Shown here one piece after another: positions 10,780 through 23,234 of a DNA stretch of 64,000 nucleotides. The notes beneath the pieces were generated by a model, which was given only the letters and a program-made list of their open reading frames with translations, had not been told where the DNA came from and ran no database searches. Within the stretch, counting starts at the first letter, position 1. Every line of letters starts with the position of its first letter. This DNA comes from Blumeriella jaapii (taxonomy: Eukaryota; Ascomycota; Leotiomycetes; Helotiales; Drepanopezizaceae), in contig VWND01000002.1 of the NCBI GenBank assembly GCA_009599575.1, forward strand, positions 124,001 through 188,000, written 5' to 3'. The position numbers and the translations under genes were made by a program.

Positions 10780-12240
10780 TTATTAGCCTGGAAGGGCTTT
10801 TGGATGGAACCGAGGGTCGGCCCGTAGAGGGTCGTGCAAATTGGCTTCGAACTTTCTGGTGTGAAGTAAAAAACGAGCGTTGTCGTTGATCCGATCGAAA
10901 GGAAAAAACGCTAAAAGGGGCGTTTTGGCGTGGAGAAGAAGGAAGAATAAAGGGCTGAGGAAAAGCTTGTAAAGCATTTGAACGATTTTCGTACGTACGA
11001 TTTAATTTGTAATACGCTTTGGTTAAAAACCTATTATTTTAATGAATAATAAATTTGGTTGAAAAGCGATTCGCGTATAAAGTTCGTTTAGCTAATTAAT
11101 TTTGTTTTTTTTAACGGACGGCGATAAGCCAATTTTTAAAGGTCGTTGTACGCGTTTATTCCAAATACAACTTTTTTCGTAGACGCTTTAGTATTTTGTC
11201 GCGAAGAGCGTTTCGAAGCTATTTGTCAGTTTGTATTTGAGCGTTTGCTGCGAAAATGGAGAATCGCAGGTAAAATCGCTAAAAATCGTCGTGCGTATTT
11301 ATTGCAAGCATTTTAAATTCGTTTCCGCCTTTTGAACGTTTGAAAGATCGGCCAGAAAATCGGCGATTTTTTTTATTAATTTTTCGGAAAGTGTAAGGTC
11401 GGAACGGTTCAAAATACGCGGGGTCAGAAACTTTTTTGCTACGCTTTCGGTCTGATCGAATATATAATTTTTGCGGGATCGATCGCTAACGAAATAGTCG
11501 TGGTAAAATTCGAGGTTGTCGAGAATTTTAATTTTCTAGTGGTGTTTTATAATTTTTATTATTATTTAGCTTAAACTTAAGATTCGGAACGCGTTTTATA
11601 CGAATTAGTCGAAAGTCAGCAGATAAATAGGAATTATAGCGTTCAAAAGGCGCGCTAAGGTTTTGGCCGTCAGAAAGAGATCCAAAAAGAGTTCGCGAAA
11701 AGCGTGGAAATTGGTTTGCAGCGTTTGTTGATTGAAATAAAACGTTGCGAAAAAGGGGAGGAGCAGCAGATTCGCGATTGGCAGAAGCACGTTCGATAGA
11801 TTTTATCAAACGCTCTGATTAAAAGGTTTGTCGCAATCGTATAGCCTCTAGAAATTGTCGTTTACGCTTTTGCGCTTTTTTTAATTAATTTTGCAGGAGT
11901 TTCAACTGAACGCTTTCAGCGTTAAGCTGGGAGATGGCAGGCGAAATAGTTAGCGCTCTGCTTTTTCCTTTGTTTTTTTTTTCTCGGGAGGAGGACTGTT
12001 TTTCAGAAAAAAAAGCTTTTGGGGGAGGTTGCTTTTTCGCTGATTAAAAGGAGGAGGGAGATTGAAGTATAATAGCAGGAGCTGAAAAGCTTTGCTGAGA
12101 GGGGGATCGTTGAACAAAAGCTATTTTTCGCGAAATGCGGAAATAAGCCTTTTTACGACCGGTCGATCATTTTGGTATGATCCGTAAAGAATTTGAGGAA
12201 AGAGATAGTTTACGCCGTCGCCAGCGTAGAAAAAGAATTG
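10780..12240 (-). pseudogene. Gag region of element A
   Basis: The minus strand upstream of the protease, up to the 5' LTR, should encode the capsid protein. The best piece is 11809-11528 (RASANRESAAPP... NQFPRFSRTLFGS), which has a close plus-strand counterpart in J (55709-55978). The rest is broken by stops. No CCHC knuckle was identified. Assignment as Gag is by position and by conservation between A and J. Confidence 0.6.
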
Positions 12241-12247
12241 TTAATAA

Positions 12248-12541
12248 TATAACGATTTAATCAATCGGAGGGCTGGGAGATCAGTCAATTAATCGCCGTG
12301 TTCATATGGTATAAAACGAGCCTTTGGTTTTGTAACAAAAATATTCACTTAGAATCAACAACTGCAGAAGGCAGAGGTTGCTAAGGGGAAAAAGCCTTAT
12401 ATATATGATAGTTTCTATAGTTGATGGGAAGACCCACCAGAAGACCAGGGAGCTTGCAGCTATACGTAGTTGCTGGGGAGCTTGCAGCTATACGTAGTTG
12501 CTGGGGTGACACGAGAGGTGGCAACAGAGTGAATCGTCACA
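12248..12541 (-). repeat. 5' LTR of element A (294 bp)
   Basis: Begins TATAACGAT (mutated inner end) and ends ATCGTCACA (intact outer end), with two 28-bp repeat units from 12450. It matches 6089-6380. Confidence 0.95.
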
Positions 12542-12546
12542 ATGTG
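12542..12546. repeat. Target site duplication ATGTG of element A (right copy)
   Basis: Identical to 6084-6088. Confidence 0.9.
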
Positions 12547-12787
12547 GACCAAAAGGTACGCATATAAATTGAAAAAAAAACACCGAGCTAGAATGCTCGG
12601 GGTCGCGAGCTTTATATATAATAGGTTGCGCTTATGGGTCACGTGACTTAGCGCGAGGCCTAGTGGCCGAGGTGGTCCGTGCCCAAACCTTAATCCAACA
12701 CCACCAGCATTTATCACTGGCAATTATACCACTGGCAGCCATACCACTGGCAGCCATACCATTAAACTAGCATTCAGGATCGTAATA
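12547..12787 (-). repeat. Left (3') LTR of element B, remaining 241 bp
   Basis: Continues the LTR begun at 6050; 39 + 241 = 280 bp, equal to the right LTR. It contains a short CTGGCAGCCATACCA tandem repeat and a stretch TGGCCGAGGTGG that fits the tRNA A-box pattern. The following C-run (12791-12799) is the purine tract on the minus strand. Confidence 0.9.
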
Positions 12788-15582
12788 CTACCCCCCCCCT
12801 CCGAAAAACTGCGTCCTCGCAGTTGCAATTATAGGTCTATCGTTTTCCAACTTAATATAATCTTTTCTGCTTTCGTTATAAACTTGCAACCATGCGGAAA
12901 ATGCTCGTAAAAAGCTTTTGGCGGTGGGATATAATCGGTGAAATGCTTAAAAAATATAAAATGCCGTTATAACGTTAAAACAAAAATACTATTCGAGATT
13001 TTCATTAGCGCTCTTTTAATTGATTTAATATTGCAATATTTTTTTATACAACCTCGAACCTATTATTTCTTCGATTTTTTATTCCGTTTGTTCGGAAAAT
13101 AGCTAAATAAAAGCTGGTTCGGAGCGGCGTTGGCCAGATAAAAAATTGCTAATATGCTTTCGAAACGAATATAAATAAAAAATTAAATAAATTAATTAAT
13201 TTGCGAAAAAATCAAGCTTCCAACTTTTTCCTATTTTATCGACGATTTTAATTAAGCCGTACTATTTATTCGAAAGCTTCCGGAAAAATCGGTCGAACTT
13301 TCAATTCTTAATACTTACTAATACCTCGTCGTTTATATTTCAATTTACCGGTCGTTTATGCAAATTAGCAAAGCGCTTTATCTTGGCTTATTATTACGCA
13401 ATAAACGATTACGCGTATTTTATAACTTTTTTAACTCGGAAAGCCAAATGCAAAACCTCGTTGCGATTAAACTTTTCGATAGCCGAGCGAAAAAAACGGA
13501 AATTATTTATATTTTAAAATATACGAACTTCGTATTTATTTAAAATTTGAAAAAAAAAAACGTTGCCGAAAAAAACTCGTGCGGCAAAATCAATTATATA
13601 ATATTTATCAAAAATAAAAAGCGTTTTTAATTGTTTTGGTAATAAAAGCAAAAAAAGCGAAAGCGTTGCTTAATATATTAATTTATTATTTCGGTCTGCC
13701 TATCGATATTAAAATTATACGTAATAATCAATTTAATTTTGATTTTTAATATACGGCAAAGTTTTTACTAAAAAACCGAAATAAATTAAGCTTTTCGGTC
13801 CGAAACAATTGAATTCGGCATGCCGAAATAGCGCATCCAATAGACCAAAAACAAAACTGCCAATTTTTTCGCTATAATAATTTTATAACAAAAAACTAAC
13901 AAAAGTTTTTTAAACAGGCGATTTATTATTACGAAAGCGAAATCGTAACTATTTTCGTTTAATAAAAGCTTTGTAAAATCCATCGTTAAATATTAATAAA
14001 ACTTGCTAAATATAAGCAAAAACTTTAAAAAGCCCGAAATCTTATCGCGCCTAGCTTTTATTCGTATGCAACGACAATTCGAAACGTATTATTATATATT
14101 TATTTTTATAGCTTTTTAATAATATTTACGACCGACCAAAAGCTTTATTTTTTTTATTTTAGCGTATGCTACGCAAAGCTGTTCGTAAATATATCGGATT
14201 AAAAAAATTCGCAATTCGAAAAGTTTTAAAAGCATTATTAATTTGCTTTGGAAAAACAATTTGTTTTATCGCAATTAATAATTAAAATTATAATTGCGGA
14301 TTTGCGCTCGTTGCGCTTCGAAAAAAAAAAGTTTTTATTAGCTTGCAGCAAATCGTTTATAATTATATAATTATGCATATCGTACGCGATTACGAAAATT
14401 AAATCTGCGAATTTTTTTATAAACATTTTATTTTTTTCGTTTTCGCTGTTTTTTTCGGAAAAAATACTATCGTTGTCGCGTTTATCGGACGCTATTTTTA
14501 TAAGCGCCAGCGTAATTATGCTTTTAACAGCCATTTTCTTTAAAATCTGGAAATCCAATTTATTATTTAAAAACATTTGCTGCTTTCGAACTGCTCGCTA
14601 TCGCGCTTTTAATAAAAAAATGTTTTGGTTTTTACGAAAAAAAATATCAGCGAATATATTAATAATTCCCGACCGGTATATAATTGTAAAATAAAAATCG
14701 GCGAAAAACTCGGCTTATCGGATTTATCGGGCCGAAAAATCCTTAATTATTATAAAATATTTCAAAGCGCGGTAATCGGTATATATATATACGTTTTTTT
14801 AAGCGCTTAACAGTTCCGGCTTATAGTTTTTAAAAAAGCGAAAAATAGCGAAAAGCTTTTTATTATAAATCGGATAATTAAGCTCGGCGTCGATTATAAT
14901 TTTAAAAAAAAAACCGATCGGATAATAAAAGTTATTTTTTTGCAATTGCGATAATACGCCAGCCACTATTTTATTAAAAAAGTCGGTTTTCAAACGCGTT
15001 TGCTTATAAAAATCGTAATAATACAAAATGGAAGCATTTAGCAAAACTTTGCGCAATATTTTTTATACGTTTTTCTGCTTTTTCTCGAATACAAAAAAAA
15101 CGTTTTTTGCTTATAAAAGCAGTAAAAGGGCGGCAAATGCGATTATAGCCGGCTATAAAACGTTTGTAAAAATTGCAAAAGCCTAAAAAGCTTTGCACGC
15201 CTCGCATATTCGCTGCATATTATTAATTTTTAATAATAGCGATTTTTTTCGGATTTATTTTAATATTTTAAATGCTAATAACGAAATTCAAAAATTTGAT
15301 TTTCGTAATATTAAACTCGCACTTTTTAATATAGCTTCCAAGCCGTATTTTTTCAAAATCGACAGAATCTTTTTAACGTAAACCTTATATTCCAAATTAT
15401 TCGCGGAATAAATAAAAATATCGTTAAAATACGCCGAGCAAAAATCATTTAAATATTTTATAAAAATATTATTAATAAAGCGTTAAAATATGGCGGGCTC
15501 ATTAATAAAACCGAACGGAAGGATTTTATACTTATACATGCCGTATCGGATGCGGAAACTGATTAGTTTTTCAAACTTTTCG
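12788..15582 (-). pseudogene. Element B pol, C-terminal half (RT end, RNase H, integrase)
   Basis: Starting at 15582 and reading leftward, the frame gives YKILPFGFINEPAIF, then AYFNDIFIYSAN, where the YxDD box reads Y-F-N-D. Next come QSFLGFCNFYKRFIAGY (15207-15004) and NASILYYY...GVLSQLQKNN...ELNYPIYNK (15056-14799), the thumb and RNase H. Integrase core pieces follow: MDFTKLLLNENSYDFAFV and YFGMPNSIVSDRKA (13983-13786), holding two of the three catalytic acidic positions. The first catalytic Asp of the RT lies in the other half, across element C. Confidence 0.85.
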
Positions 15583-15752
15583 TGTAACGGCCCGGCCATT
15601 CGGCTGTTCGGCTTTCGGCTGTTCAGTCTTCCGTTACAGTTCTGGCGTAGCGCCAGGGGCAGGGGGTTCTACAATGTATATAGTTCGCCCCGAGCTTCCT
15701 TTCTTTCAGCTCTCTGTCTGTATCTTAAAGGAAATATATGAGATTCGTCACA
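15583..15752 (+). repeat. 5' LTR of element C (170 bp)
   Basis: Starts TGTAACGGCCCGG and ends TTCGTCACA. It differs from the right LTR at about seven sites, all transitions. Confidence 0.95.
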
Positions 15753-15865
15753 CTATACAAACCCTTCGTTCGGAATAACGTCGTATTATTGATTATTAAT
15801 TTATTAACTTTATTGATATTGGTTCATTGGCCTGCGGGCGCACTTTTATTAGTTAGAATCTGCGG

Positions 15866-17069
15866 ATGCCCATTTATTGGTTATTAATTATTGCCCTTTT
15901 ATCGACTACAACTCTCGCCATTTTATCGTTTCCGGTGTATCCGACCTCTCGCACCACTCTAAACTACGAAATTTATTATTTCAGGCGCTTCCGATCAATT
16001 GCGCCATTCTTCACCTACTTCTATTACTACGATTATTACACCTTCTCGTACGCTACCGCCATACTAGCGTGCACCGCCTTACAATACTTCAATACGACTA
16101 CTCCCACCGATAACTTAGTGCTTCCGACCCAAAAGCACCCCCGACAGCTATTACAGCACCAACCTCCCCTTTGTTCTTTCGTTTCTAAACTAGCTACGTC
16201 ATAGCTATATTTACACCACTTTCTGAACAGCTCTGCCAATTCTATTCAATTACGAATGCAACAACAACGCACCTTAGAACTTAAGCAGCAGCTTGAAAAT
16301 CTTTCACCTTTCTCCGAACCGGCGATCTTACCGAAAATCGTCGGCCCAGGCCGTGTTTACCCGAACCTAACAATTTCGGTAGACCCTGAAAATCCAATCA
16401 AACCTTATTACCCCTCATTCGAAATTTAAGTACGAATCGACCTTTCGGATTGATTTAGCCGACCCGATGAAAAGGCTATTCCGGAGCTATATAGATTCAT
16501 CTACCATCAAGATTGCATTTTGCACTTTTGCAACGTTCAATTGGTTCGAGTTTTCGACTTAATCAATTTCGGCCCTTTCAGTCAATTCGGCCCTGCCAAT
16601 TTCGATCCTTTTTCTTTCCTTCGGGCCAGCCCGGCCTTAGCTTCTCTCGGAACGCCCTCGCGACCTTTCTAAGATAGTCGGTATGCGTACGAATACACCG
16701 ACCCGCCGGCTGACGTTACGACGCTGGCGACCCTATAAATAATTACGCAAATCGAAAAGCGCGAACGAAAAAGGCTCGAACATATCGATAAGCTAAAAGC
16801 AATTAAGGTTTCAAAAGCATTCAATATGTATAAAACTTTAATTCTAGAGCAAAAGGATCCAATTCTGCCTAAGGCTCCTACTTCGTCGATAGCTCAAAAA
16901 GAGGCTTGATTGGAACCGTACAATCAATTGCACCAATTTCAGACCCGCCATTACTTTGGATTCTGAAAAGCAAGCAAATTGGCTGCAATAGATTTGTTCG
17001 GCCAAAAAGATCAGGCTGAAATTCAGGCTGAAATTCAGGCTGCACTAGCTAAAGAGTTTTCGGACGGTT
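15866..17069 (+). pseudogene. Single reading frame of element C, function unknown
   Basis: From ATG at 15866 one frame runs 1204 nt to element D and, once D is removed, ends after three more codons at TAG 23086-23088. It has about 400 codons. It is broken by roughly eight stops (for example TAG 16202-16204), all explicable as transitions in Gln, Trp or Arg codons. The first 113 codons are open and hydrophobic at the start. An inner stretch from Met at 16256 is Gln-rich (QQQRTLELKQQLENL), then comes a Pro-rich middle, a basic KRERKRLEHIDKLK segment and, at the end, a repeated AEIQ motif. The order suggests a Gag-like protein, but I recognise no family and see no CCHC knuckle or DSG protease motif. 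A captured host gene is an alternative. Confidence 0.5.
17065..17069. repeat. Target site duplication CGGTT of element D (left copy)
   Basis: Identical to 23076-23080. Confidence 0.9.
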
Positions 17070-17241
17070 TGTGAGGGGATGAAACGTCAGTTCGTTGGTC
17101 ACGTGGTCCGAAGGTCACGTTGTTATTACGTGACATCGGAGCCCGCATACATTGTATCTTAGACTTCGCGACACCTCTAATTTAGAACCTCGTAGTTAAT
17201 GCAAATCATCTACGAACCTTCTGCTCGTTCGCCCTTTTACA
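17070..17241 (+). repeat. 5' LTR of element D (172 bp)
   Basis: Starts TGTGAGGGGATGAAACG and ends CCCTTTTACA, almost unmutated. Confidence 0.95.
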
Positions 17242-17299
17242 TATTAACTACCAAATTCCTTTGACACCCTTATTTCAGTCTTCGAGCTGAAAAGGCCTG

Positions 17300-18720
17300 C
17301 CAAATCTGTTCTGCTTTTGCGCATACAAAAAATCAATCTTATCGCGACAATAATCTTACGATCCTTACGATCTTTCATAATACGACCCTTTATACGAAAC
17401 TACGAAACGACAATTTTTTCTGATATAAAACTTATATTTAAAAAATTTTATTCTGCTTCTGCCTATATTCCGGAACAAAACATATTTTACGCTTTTTTTT
17501 TAACGGGCATTAATACCGAAAATATCGGAACTTTTTAAATTATCGAAACCTTTTAATTGCTCTATTTTAAAACACTTTAAATACTCCGACCAAATCGTCG
17601 CCGTTTTAATCGTTAATACAAAAGCCTGCTTTTAAAAAATCTTTAATATCTTCGCTTACGCGGTAAAACAAAACGATATAATAATATTATTTAAAGCTAA
17701 ATTAAATGATTTCGCTTAAAAATTAAATATTTAAACGGTATAATATTGGAAAAAAAAAGCTTTTTAAAAAAAAAAAATTTAAAACCGCGAAACCGAATTT
17801 GCTAATCTCCGAAAACAAGCTTTTATTAATTAAAATACACCGAATATTTTAAACGTAAAAAAAAAAACATTTGTTTTTTCCGACTTCGATAAATTTATAA
17901 ATTCGGATAACATCGGCAACGTTACGAAGCATTTTATTATTTTTTTTTAAAATATAATTTTAAAACTCCGTTTTAATTAAAACTGATATACGACCGAACA
18001 AAATCGCATAAATTACTTTTTTTTCCGTTTTTTCGATACAGCCAAAAGCGTTTTACAAAAAGATTTACGTACGAACGGCATTTTTTTTTACTTAACTATT
18101 GCAAAAATAATTTAAATTTTTTAATAATCGTTCGGTGTTTTTAATTAATAAACAAATATATTTAAAAAAATTTTATTTTTTAAGCAAAGCAATTAATTTC
18201 TGTTTACTTTTTTTTTTATTTAATTAGAAATTAAAAATTATATTAAATTTAATAACGAAGCCGCTATCGTTATTTTGCGTAAAGCTTTTTATTCTGATAT
18301 AATTACCCGTTTGTTTTATATTAACCCTTCCGATTTAAAAACCGATCTTATTGGTTTTTGCGCTTAAATACGCGAAACCGATACCGTTTTTCGATAATTA
18401 AATTTTAATTATTACAAAATCGAAGGCTGTAATACGAAAATTATTTTTTTTGCTTTTATATTTAAAACTGCTATTACGACTATTATTTAAAGCGATTTTA
18501 TAAATTTTAGCGCTATTTAAACCAAAGCAATTATATAAACCGCAGCCGATATAGCTAAAAACAAACGCTTAATAAATAATACCGAAAAGTTAGCGCGCCG
18601 AATTTACTTTTTTATTAATAATTTTTGTTTATAATATGCCAGCGATAAACACCGCGCTGCTGATTGCTTCGATTTTTTTTAAATTAAAAAAGCTAAAGCC
18701 GAAGCAAAAAAATCGGAAAA
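17300..18720 (+). pseudogene. Gag of element D with a CCHC knuckle
   Basis: The plus-strand frame between the 5' LTR and the protease is broken by stops. At 18626-18667 a 14-residue unit has the spacing C-x2-C-x4-H-x4-C of a nucleocapsid zinc knuckle. The first Cys, the His and the last Cys are present; the second Cys reads Tyr. The open stretch at 17317-17538 lies near the start. Confidence 0.65.
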
Positions 18721-18779
18721 TTGACTGTTTTTAATAATTATTATTATTAAAGATTTTTGAAAAATAAATTGGAATTATT

Positions 18780-19700
18780 TATTTTGAACGGCGTTCCGGA
18801 ATTATATTTAATATTGCTTTGTATTATAATTATTAATAATACATATATTAAAACTTATTTTTTAAACGATTCCGGAGCTACCGATAATTTTATTAATTAT
18901 TTTTTCGTATAATACTACGAATTGACTTTTGTTTTACTTATTAACCTACGTAAATTTACTATGGTTAACGAACGCTTTTCCATTTACGACGATATTATTT
19001 ATTAAGTTTTTTTTTAAATTAATATCGCCGGCCATACCGAACTAATTACAGCTTTTATTACAATACTAGGAAAATACGATTTTATTTTAAAAAAGCTTTG
19101 GCTTCGAATATACAATTCTTATATTAACTGAACTACGAACACTTTTTGTTTCAATTTAAACTTCTGCCGTACGAATTACTTATTTTAACGCATTTATTAA
19201 TTGGCCGTTTCAGGCCTAATCCAAAAACGCTATTTTTACAAAACCGTCGTTCTACCAGCTATACCTCGTCGTACAAAAGCAGCTGTATTTACCATTTTGA
19301 CTTTTTAATTAAAAGTCGAAGTATTTTTAATTTTTTTATACGAAATTAATTAATAATTATACAAATTAAGCGTTCCAACCGACGAATCTTTTTTTATTAT
19401 ATTATTTAAAATCGATTAATTGCAAAAAAATAAGCTTTTTTAGATTGCACGACAATAATTTTCAGCCGAATTTTATTTCGCTGAAACTTTATTAAAAGAT
19501 ATTCGTTTGGCTTTTTAAATCAAACCGCTAATCGATTTTCGAATAAAATTTTTTTTTTATTATTATTATTATTTAGCCGCTTTTAATTTTATCGAAGCTA
19601 ATAAATTTACATTTTATAAAAAAGGCGTTGATTATACGATAGAACTTCGATTTGAAGCAATATTTTTACACGGCCTTTTATATAATATATTAATCGACGA
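18780..19700 (+). pseudogene. Aspartic protease of element D
   Basis: The frame around 18855-18900 reads FLNDSGATDNFIN, with the D-S-G-A active-site motif (18868-18879) intact. This is the protease that would release Gag and Pol proteins. The rest of the domain is interrupted. Confidence 0.75.
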
Positions 19701-20950
19701 ATTTTAAGTTTTACGCAAATTTTTTAAAAAAAACCTCGAAAAAGGCTAAATTCGAACGAGCTTTTTTTTCGCAGTCTTTTCAGTTTTATTCGCGAATAAA
19801 CTAAAAAAAAAACTACGATTTTGCGTCGATTACAAAGCTTTTAACGTTATTATAATCAAAAACCGATACTTTTTATTATTAATTTAAAAAACGCTTTTAC
19901 GATTAAGCAAAACCAAATTTTATACTAAACTCGACGTTTTCGCCGTTTTTAATAAAATTCGAATAAAAAAAAGTTATAAATAGCTTATTGTATTTAATAC
20001 GAAATATAGCTTATTCGAGTTTTTGGTTATACTTTTCGAATTATGCAACGCTTTCGCTACGTTTTAATTCCGCATAAACGATATTTTACGATTTTATTTA
20101 AATATCTTTTATATAATTTATATAAATGATATTTTCATTTATTTAAACGATTTTCAAAAATATAAAAAACATGTTAATTTTATTTTTTAAGCTTTTTTTA
20201 ACGCGGATCTGCAATTAAATATAAAAAAATGCGAATTCGAAATTTAAAAAGTCGTTTATTTTAAAATAATTATTTTTATTATTAAAATCAAAATAAACCT
20301 TAAAAAACTTAAAGCAATTACGGGCTGGAATTTTTTTTCCAACGTTAAAAACGTATAAGCGTTTTTAAGTTTTGCGAATTTTTATCGACGATTTATTAAA
20401 AGTTTTTTTAAAAATCGTTATCCTTTTGATAAATTTAATAAAAAAAAAAATATTAAATGAAATTTTAACAACAACGATTATATAAAAGCTTTCGAATTTT
20501 TTAAATCAGCTTTTACGATTGCATTTACGTTATTTTATTTTAATTTTAACAAAAAAATATTCGTTAAAACTAACGCTTTTAATTACGTTTTTTTAAAGAT
20601 TTTTTTTTAGAAAAACGATACAAAAGTATTTTATTTAATCGTTTTTATATCGAAAAAGTTCGATTCTGCCGAATACAATTACGAGATTTATAATAAAAAA
20701 CTTTTCGTTATTATACGTTGCTTCGAAAATTAGCGAGCCGAATTACAAAAAGCTGCTTATTTAATTCGAATATTTACAAACTATCGAAATTTAAAATATT
20801 TTATAACGATTAAGCAATTTAATAAGCGTTAAATACGCTGAAGCGAGTTTTTAGCTGGTTTTAATTTTGTAATTATATTTAAATCTGAAAAACAAAATAG
20901 CAAACCTGACTTTTTAACCCGACGCTTTTAAAATTTCTTTTAAGATTTTT
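19700..20950 (+). pseudogene. Reverse transcriptase and RNase H of element D
   Basis: LRFCVDYKAFN at about 19810-19845 is the RT finger motif. The Y-x-D-D box near 20119-20130 reads Y-I-N-D in IYINDIFIYLND, so the first Asp is lost. The thumb and RNase H follow: a SFANFYRRFIK-like stretch near 20365-20405 and KTNAFNYV near 20560-20590, again with Asn where Asp is expected. Confidence 0.8.
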
Positions 20951-21249
20951 CAAATAAAAAAATTCAGTTTCAAAACCAAACCTTTTTTAAAAAACACTAT
21001 CTGACCGAAGTTTTAACCGTTTTTTCGGCTTCGCTAAAACAATCCGAAGTAAACGACGAGAAGTTTTTACGACTTTTAAATAAATACTATTTTATTAATA
21101 AGCTGTAAATCGCTATTAAAAAAGAAATACTTAAACCAAAAAGTATTTCGAAATTTAAAACGTTATAATTTTTTAAATGCGTTATACGCAATAATAAATT
21201 ATATTTCCGAAATCGATTTTACGTTTTCGATACACCGAATTTAAACGTT

Positions 21250-22420
21250 TCTATTCGTACCTGGCTTTTACAAATAGCCTATAATTTAATAAAAACAGGC
21301 TATTCTGGCAAAAACAAATTTTACGAAATTATTAATAAAAATTATTATTAGCTATTAGTTTCCGAAAATTGCAAAAGATTTATTCGCAATTGCAACGGCT
21401 GCTTTCGTAATACAAGCATTAATTAACGCTATCAAAAATTTCTTAAACTTTTACTTATTTTTTTACGACGTTAAAACTATATATCGGTCGATTTTATAAG
21501 CTTTTTTCCAATAAAAAAGCATAAAAATCGAAATAATTTAATTATAATAATAATTTGTCGCTTTATTAAAAAACGATATTATACAGCCTGCTATACAATT
21601 ATAAAAGCGATAGATTTAGCCAAATTGTTTTGCAAAAATATTTGGCGTTTATATAATTTCTCCGATTTTATAATTTTAAACCCAGGTTTTTTATTTGTTT
21701 TATAATTTTGAAAAGTTATTAATCACCGTTTCGAAACTAATATTACGCTATTTATTAGTTTTTATTCCGAAACAAACGGCCAAACCGAAAACGCGAACGC
21801 TTATTTACTTTCTTATTTAAAACAATTCGTCGAATACGCTTAAGAAGATTGGAAAGACTGGCTTTTTCTAATTAAATTCGCAGCGAATAACGCTGTAAAC
21901 GCTTTCACCGGAGTTTCCCTTTTTTACGCTAATAAAAGCTTTTACTTTCGAATAAGCTTTTTTTTATCTAAGCTTATTTTAGATTTTATTTTACGTATTT
22001 TGCGAATAGCAAATACGAAAAGAAACGATTTCGCCGATAAAATAAAAAAGTTAAAACTATTTTTACGTACAAATCTGATTTTAGTATTAATCGATCAAAA
22101 ACACTATTTTAATTAACAACGCCAACTAACCTTTGCTTACAAAATAAAAGATAACGTGTTTTTTAATAAACGCAATATAACTTCTATCAGACCAATTAAA
22201 AAACTAAATAATAAATTCTACGGTTTTTACAAAATCGCCGAAGTTTTAAGCTTTTATAATTACAAGCTGAAATTATTTTTCGAGCAAAAATTATTATATT
22301 TTGTTTTTTATATTAATTTGCTAAAACTGCTTACAACGACCTTTTTCCAGGGCAGAAAAACTCTTTTTTTTTATTTGTTTTTATCGACGCAAACGAAAGC
22401 TTACTATAAGTTATAAACGT
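21250..22420 (+). pseudogene. Integrase of element D
   Basis: The plus frame gives the zinc region (CKRFIRNCNGCFRN near 21370-21415), ISVDFISFFPIKK with the first catalytic Asp, then a NPGFLF stretch where the second Asp appears as Asn, and ETNGQTENANAYLLSYLKQF with the catalytic Glu. A long open part follows (EDWKDWLFLIKFAANNAVN). At 22156-22416 the C-terminal stretch reads RPIKKLNNKFYGFYKI, the usual R-P-x-K-K-L-D-x-K-x-x-G-P-F/Y pattern. Confidence 0.85.
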
Positions 22421-22903
22421 TATTTTCGATTCTAAACGAAACTTTAACTTTTTTTATTTAATATAATAGCGTGGCTATAACGCCGAAAATCAATTTTGAA
22501 AACTTTTAAAAAACGTTATTAACGCATATAGTTTAATAATTGAATTCGCTACACGTTTTTTTTTAAAACTTTACCCGATCAAAGCAAAACTGGCTAAAGC
22601 CAGAATTACTAACAAAAAACGTATTAAATCGATAAATAACAAAAACGAGCTTTTATTATTAAAAAAAGTTTTTACGACCGTTATTAAACACAAAAAAACT
22701 GTTACTAATTTTTTTTTTATTACAAAAAAATCAATTGTTTTGTTTTCGAAATTAAAAAAGCCTGCCTTTTTTACTATTTTTTCTATTATTCCAGCTAAAC
22801 CCCGCATTCGTTTACAAAAACGCTTCGCGAGCGAAGCTCGATTTATAAAAGTAGATTCCGACGACGAAGAAATTAAAAAAAAAAAATAAGAAAAAGAATT
22901 ATA

Positions 22904-23075
22904 TATAAAAAAATAAAACGTCAGTTCGTTGATTACGTGGTCCGAAGGTCACGTTATTATCACGTGATATCGGAGCCCGCACACATTGTATCTTAGATTT
23001 CGCGACACCTCTAATTTAGAACCTCGTAGTTAATGCAAATCACCTACGAATCTTCTGCTCGTTCGCCCTTTTACA
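22904..23075 (+). repeat. 3' LTR of element D (172 bp)
   Basis: Matches 17070-17241. The first 17 bases are all A/T-shifted (TATAAAAAAATAAAACG), while the outer two thirds are nearly intact. Confidence 0.95.
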
Positions 23076-23234
23076 CGGTTCGGAATAGGGTTTTCAGTAG
23101 TGGTTTTCTTTCACTCCTTTATTCTTTAATTGCAATTGCAGTCGTTCGTTCGTTTATTTTATTTCGATATGCCGAACCTTCGGTATTTTCTGTACAGTCA
23201 GCTGGAGGCCAGCTTTTTTCGAAGGGGGGGGTAG
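23076..23234 (+). mobile_element. End of element C interior after D
   Basis: Holds the second CGGTT copy (23076-23080), the last codons and TAG stop of C's frame (23086-23088), about 130 bp of 3' untranslated sequence and the purine tract GAAGGGGGGGGTAG at 23221-23234. Confidence 0.85.

Larger units (their letters stand above)
6089..12541 (-). mobile_element. Element A: full-length chromodomain-type Ty3/gypsy retrotransposon
   Basis: Length is 6453 bp, with LTRs 6089-6380 and 12248-12541 and a perfect ATGTG duplication. Gag-pol lies on the minus strand, so the right LTR is the 5' one; a minus-strand purine tract (GGAGGGATAA) adjoins the left LTR. Domain order gag, protease, RT, RNase H, integrase is Ty3/gypsy. 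Open stretches are longer than in its relatives I, K and J, and this is the least mutated copy of its family here, but the RT and integrase active sites are lost. Confidence 0.95.
17070..23075 (+). mobile_element. Element D: full-length Ty3/gypsy retrotransposon
   Basis: 6006 bp with 172-bp LTRs (17070-17241, 22904-23075) and CGGTT duplications. Gag-pol reads on the plus strand in the order knuckle, protease, RT, RNase H, integrase. A purine-rich tract (22870-22903) precedes the 3' LTR. The interior is strongly AT-shifted with many stops, unlike the host element C around it. Confidence 0.95.

Noticed and set aside
17080..23075. Element D LTR starting at TGAAACG (17080)
   Set aside because: The flanks then do not match; starting at TGTGAGGGG (17070) gives equal 172-bp LTRs and a perfect CGGTT duplication.
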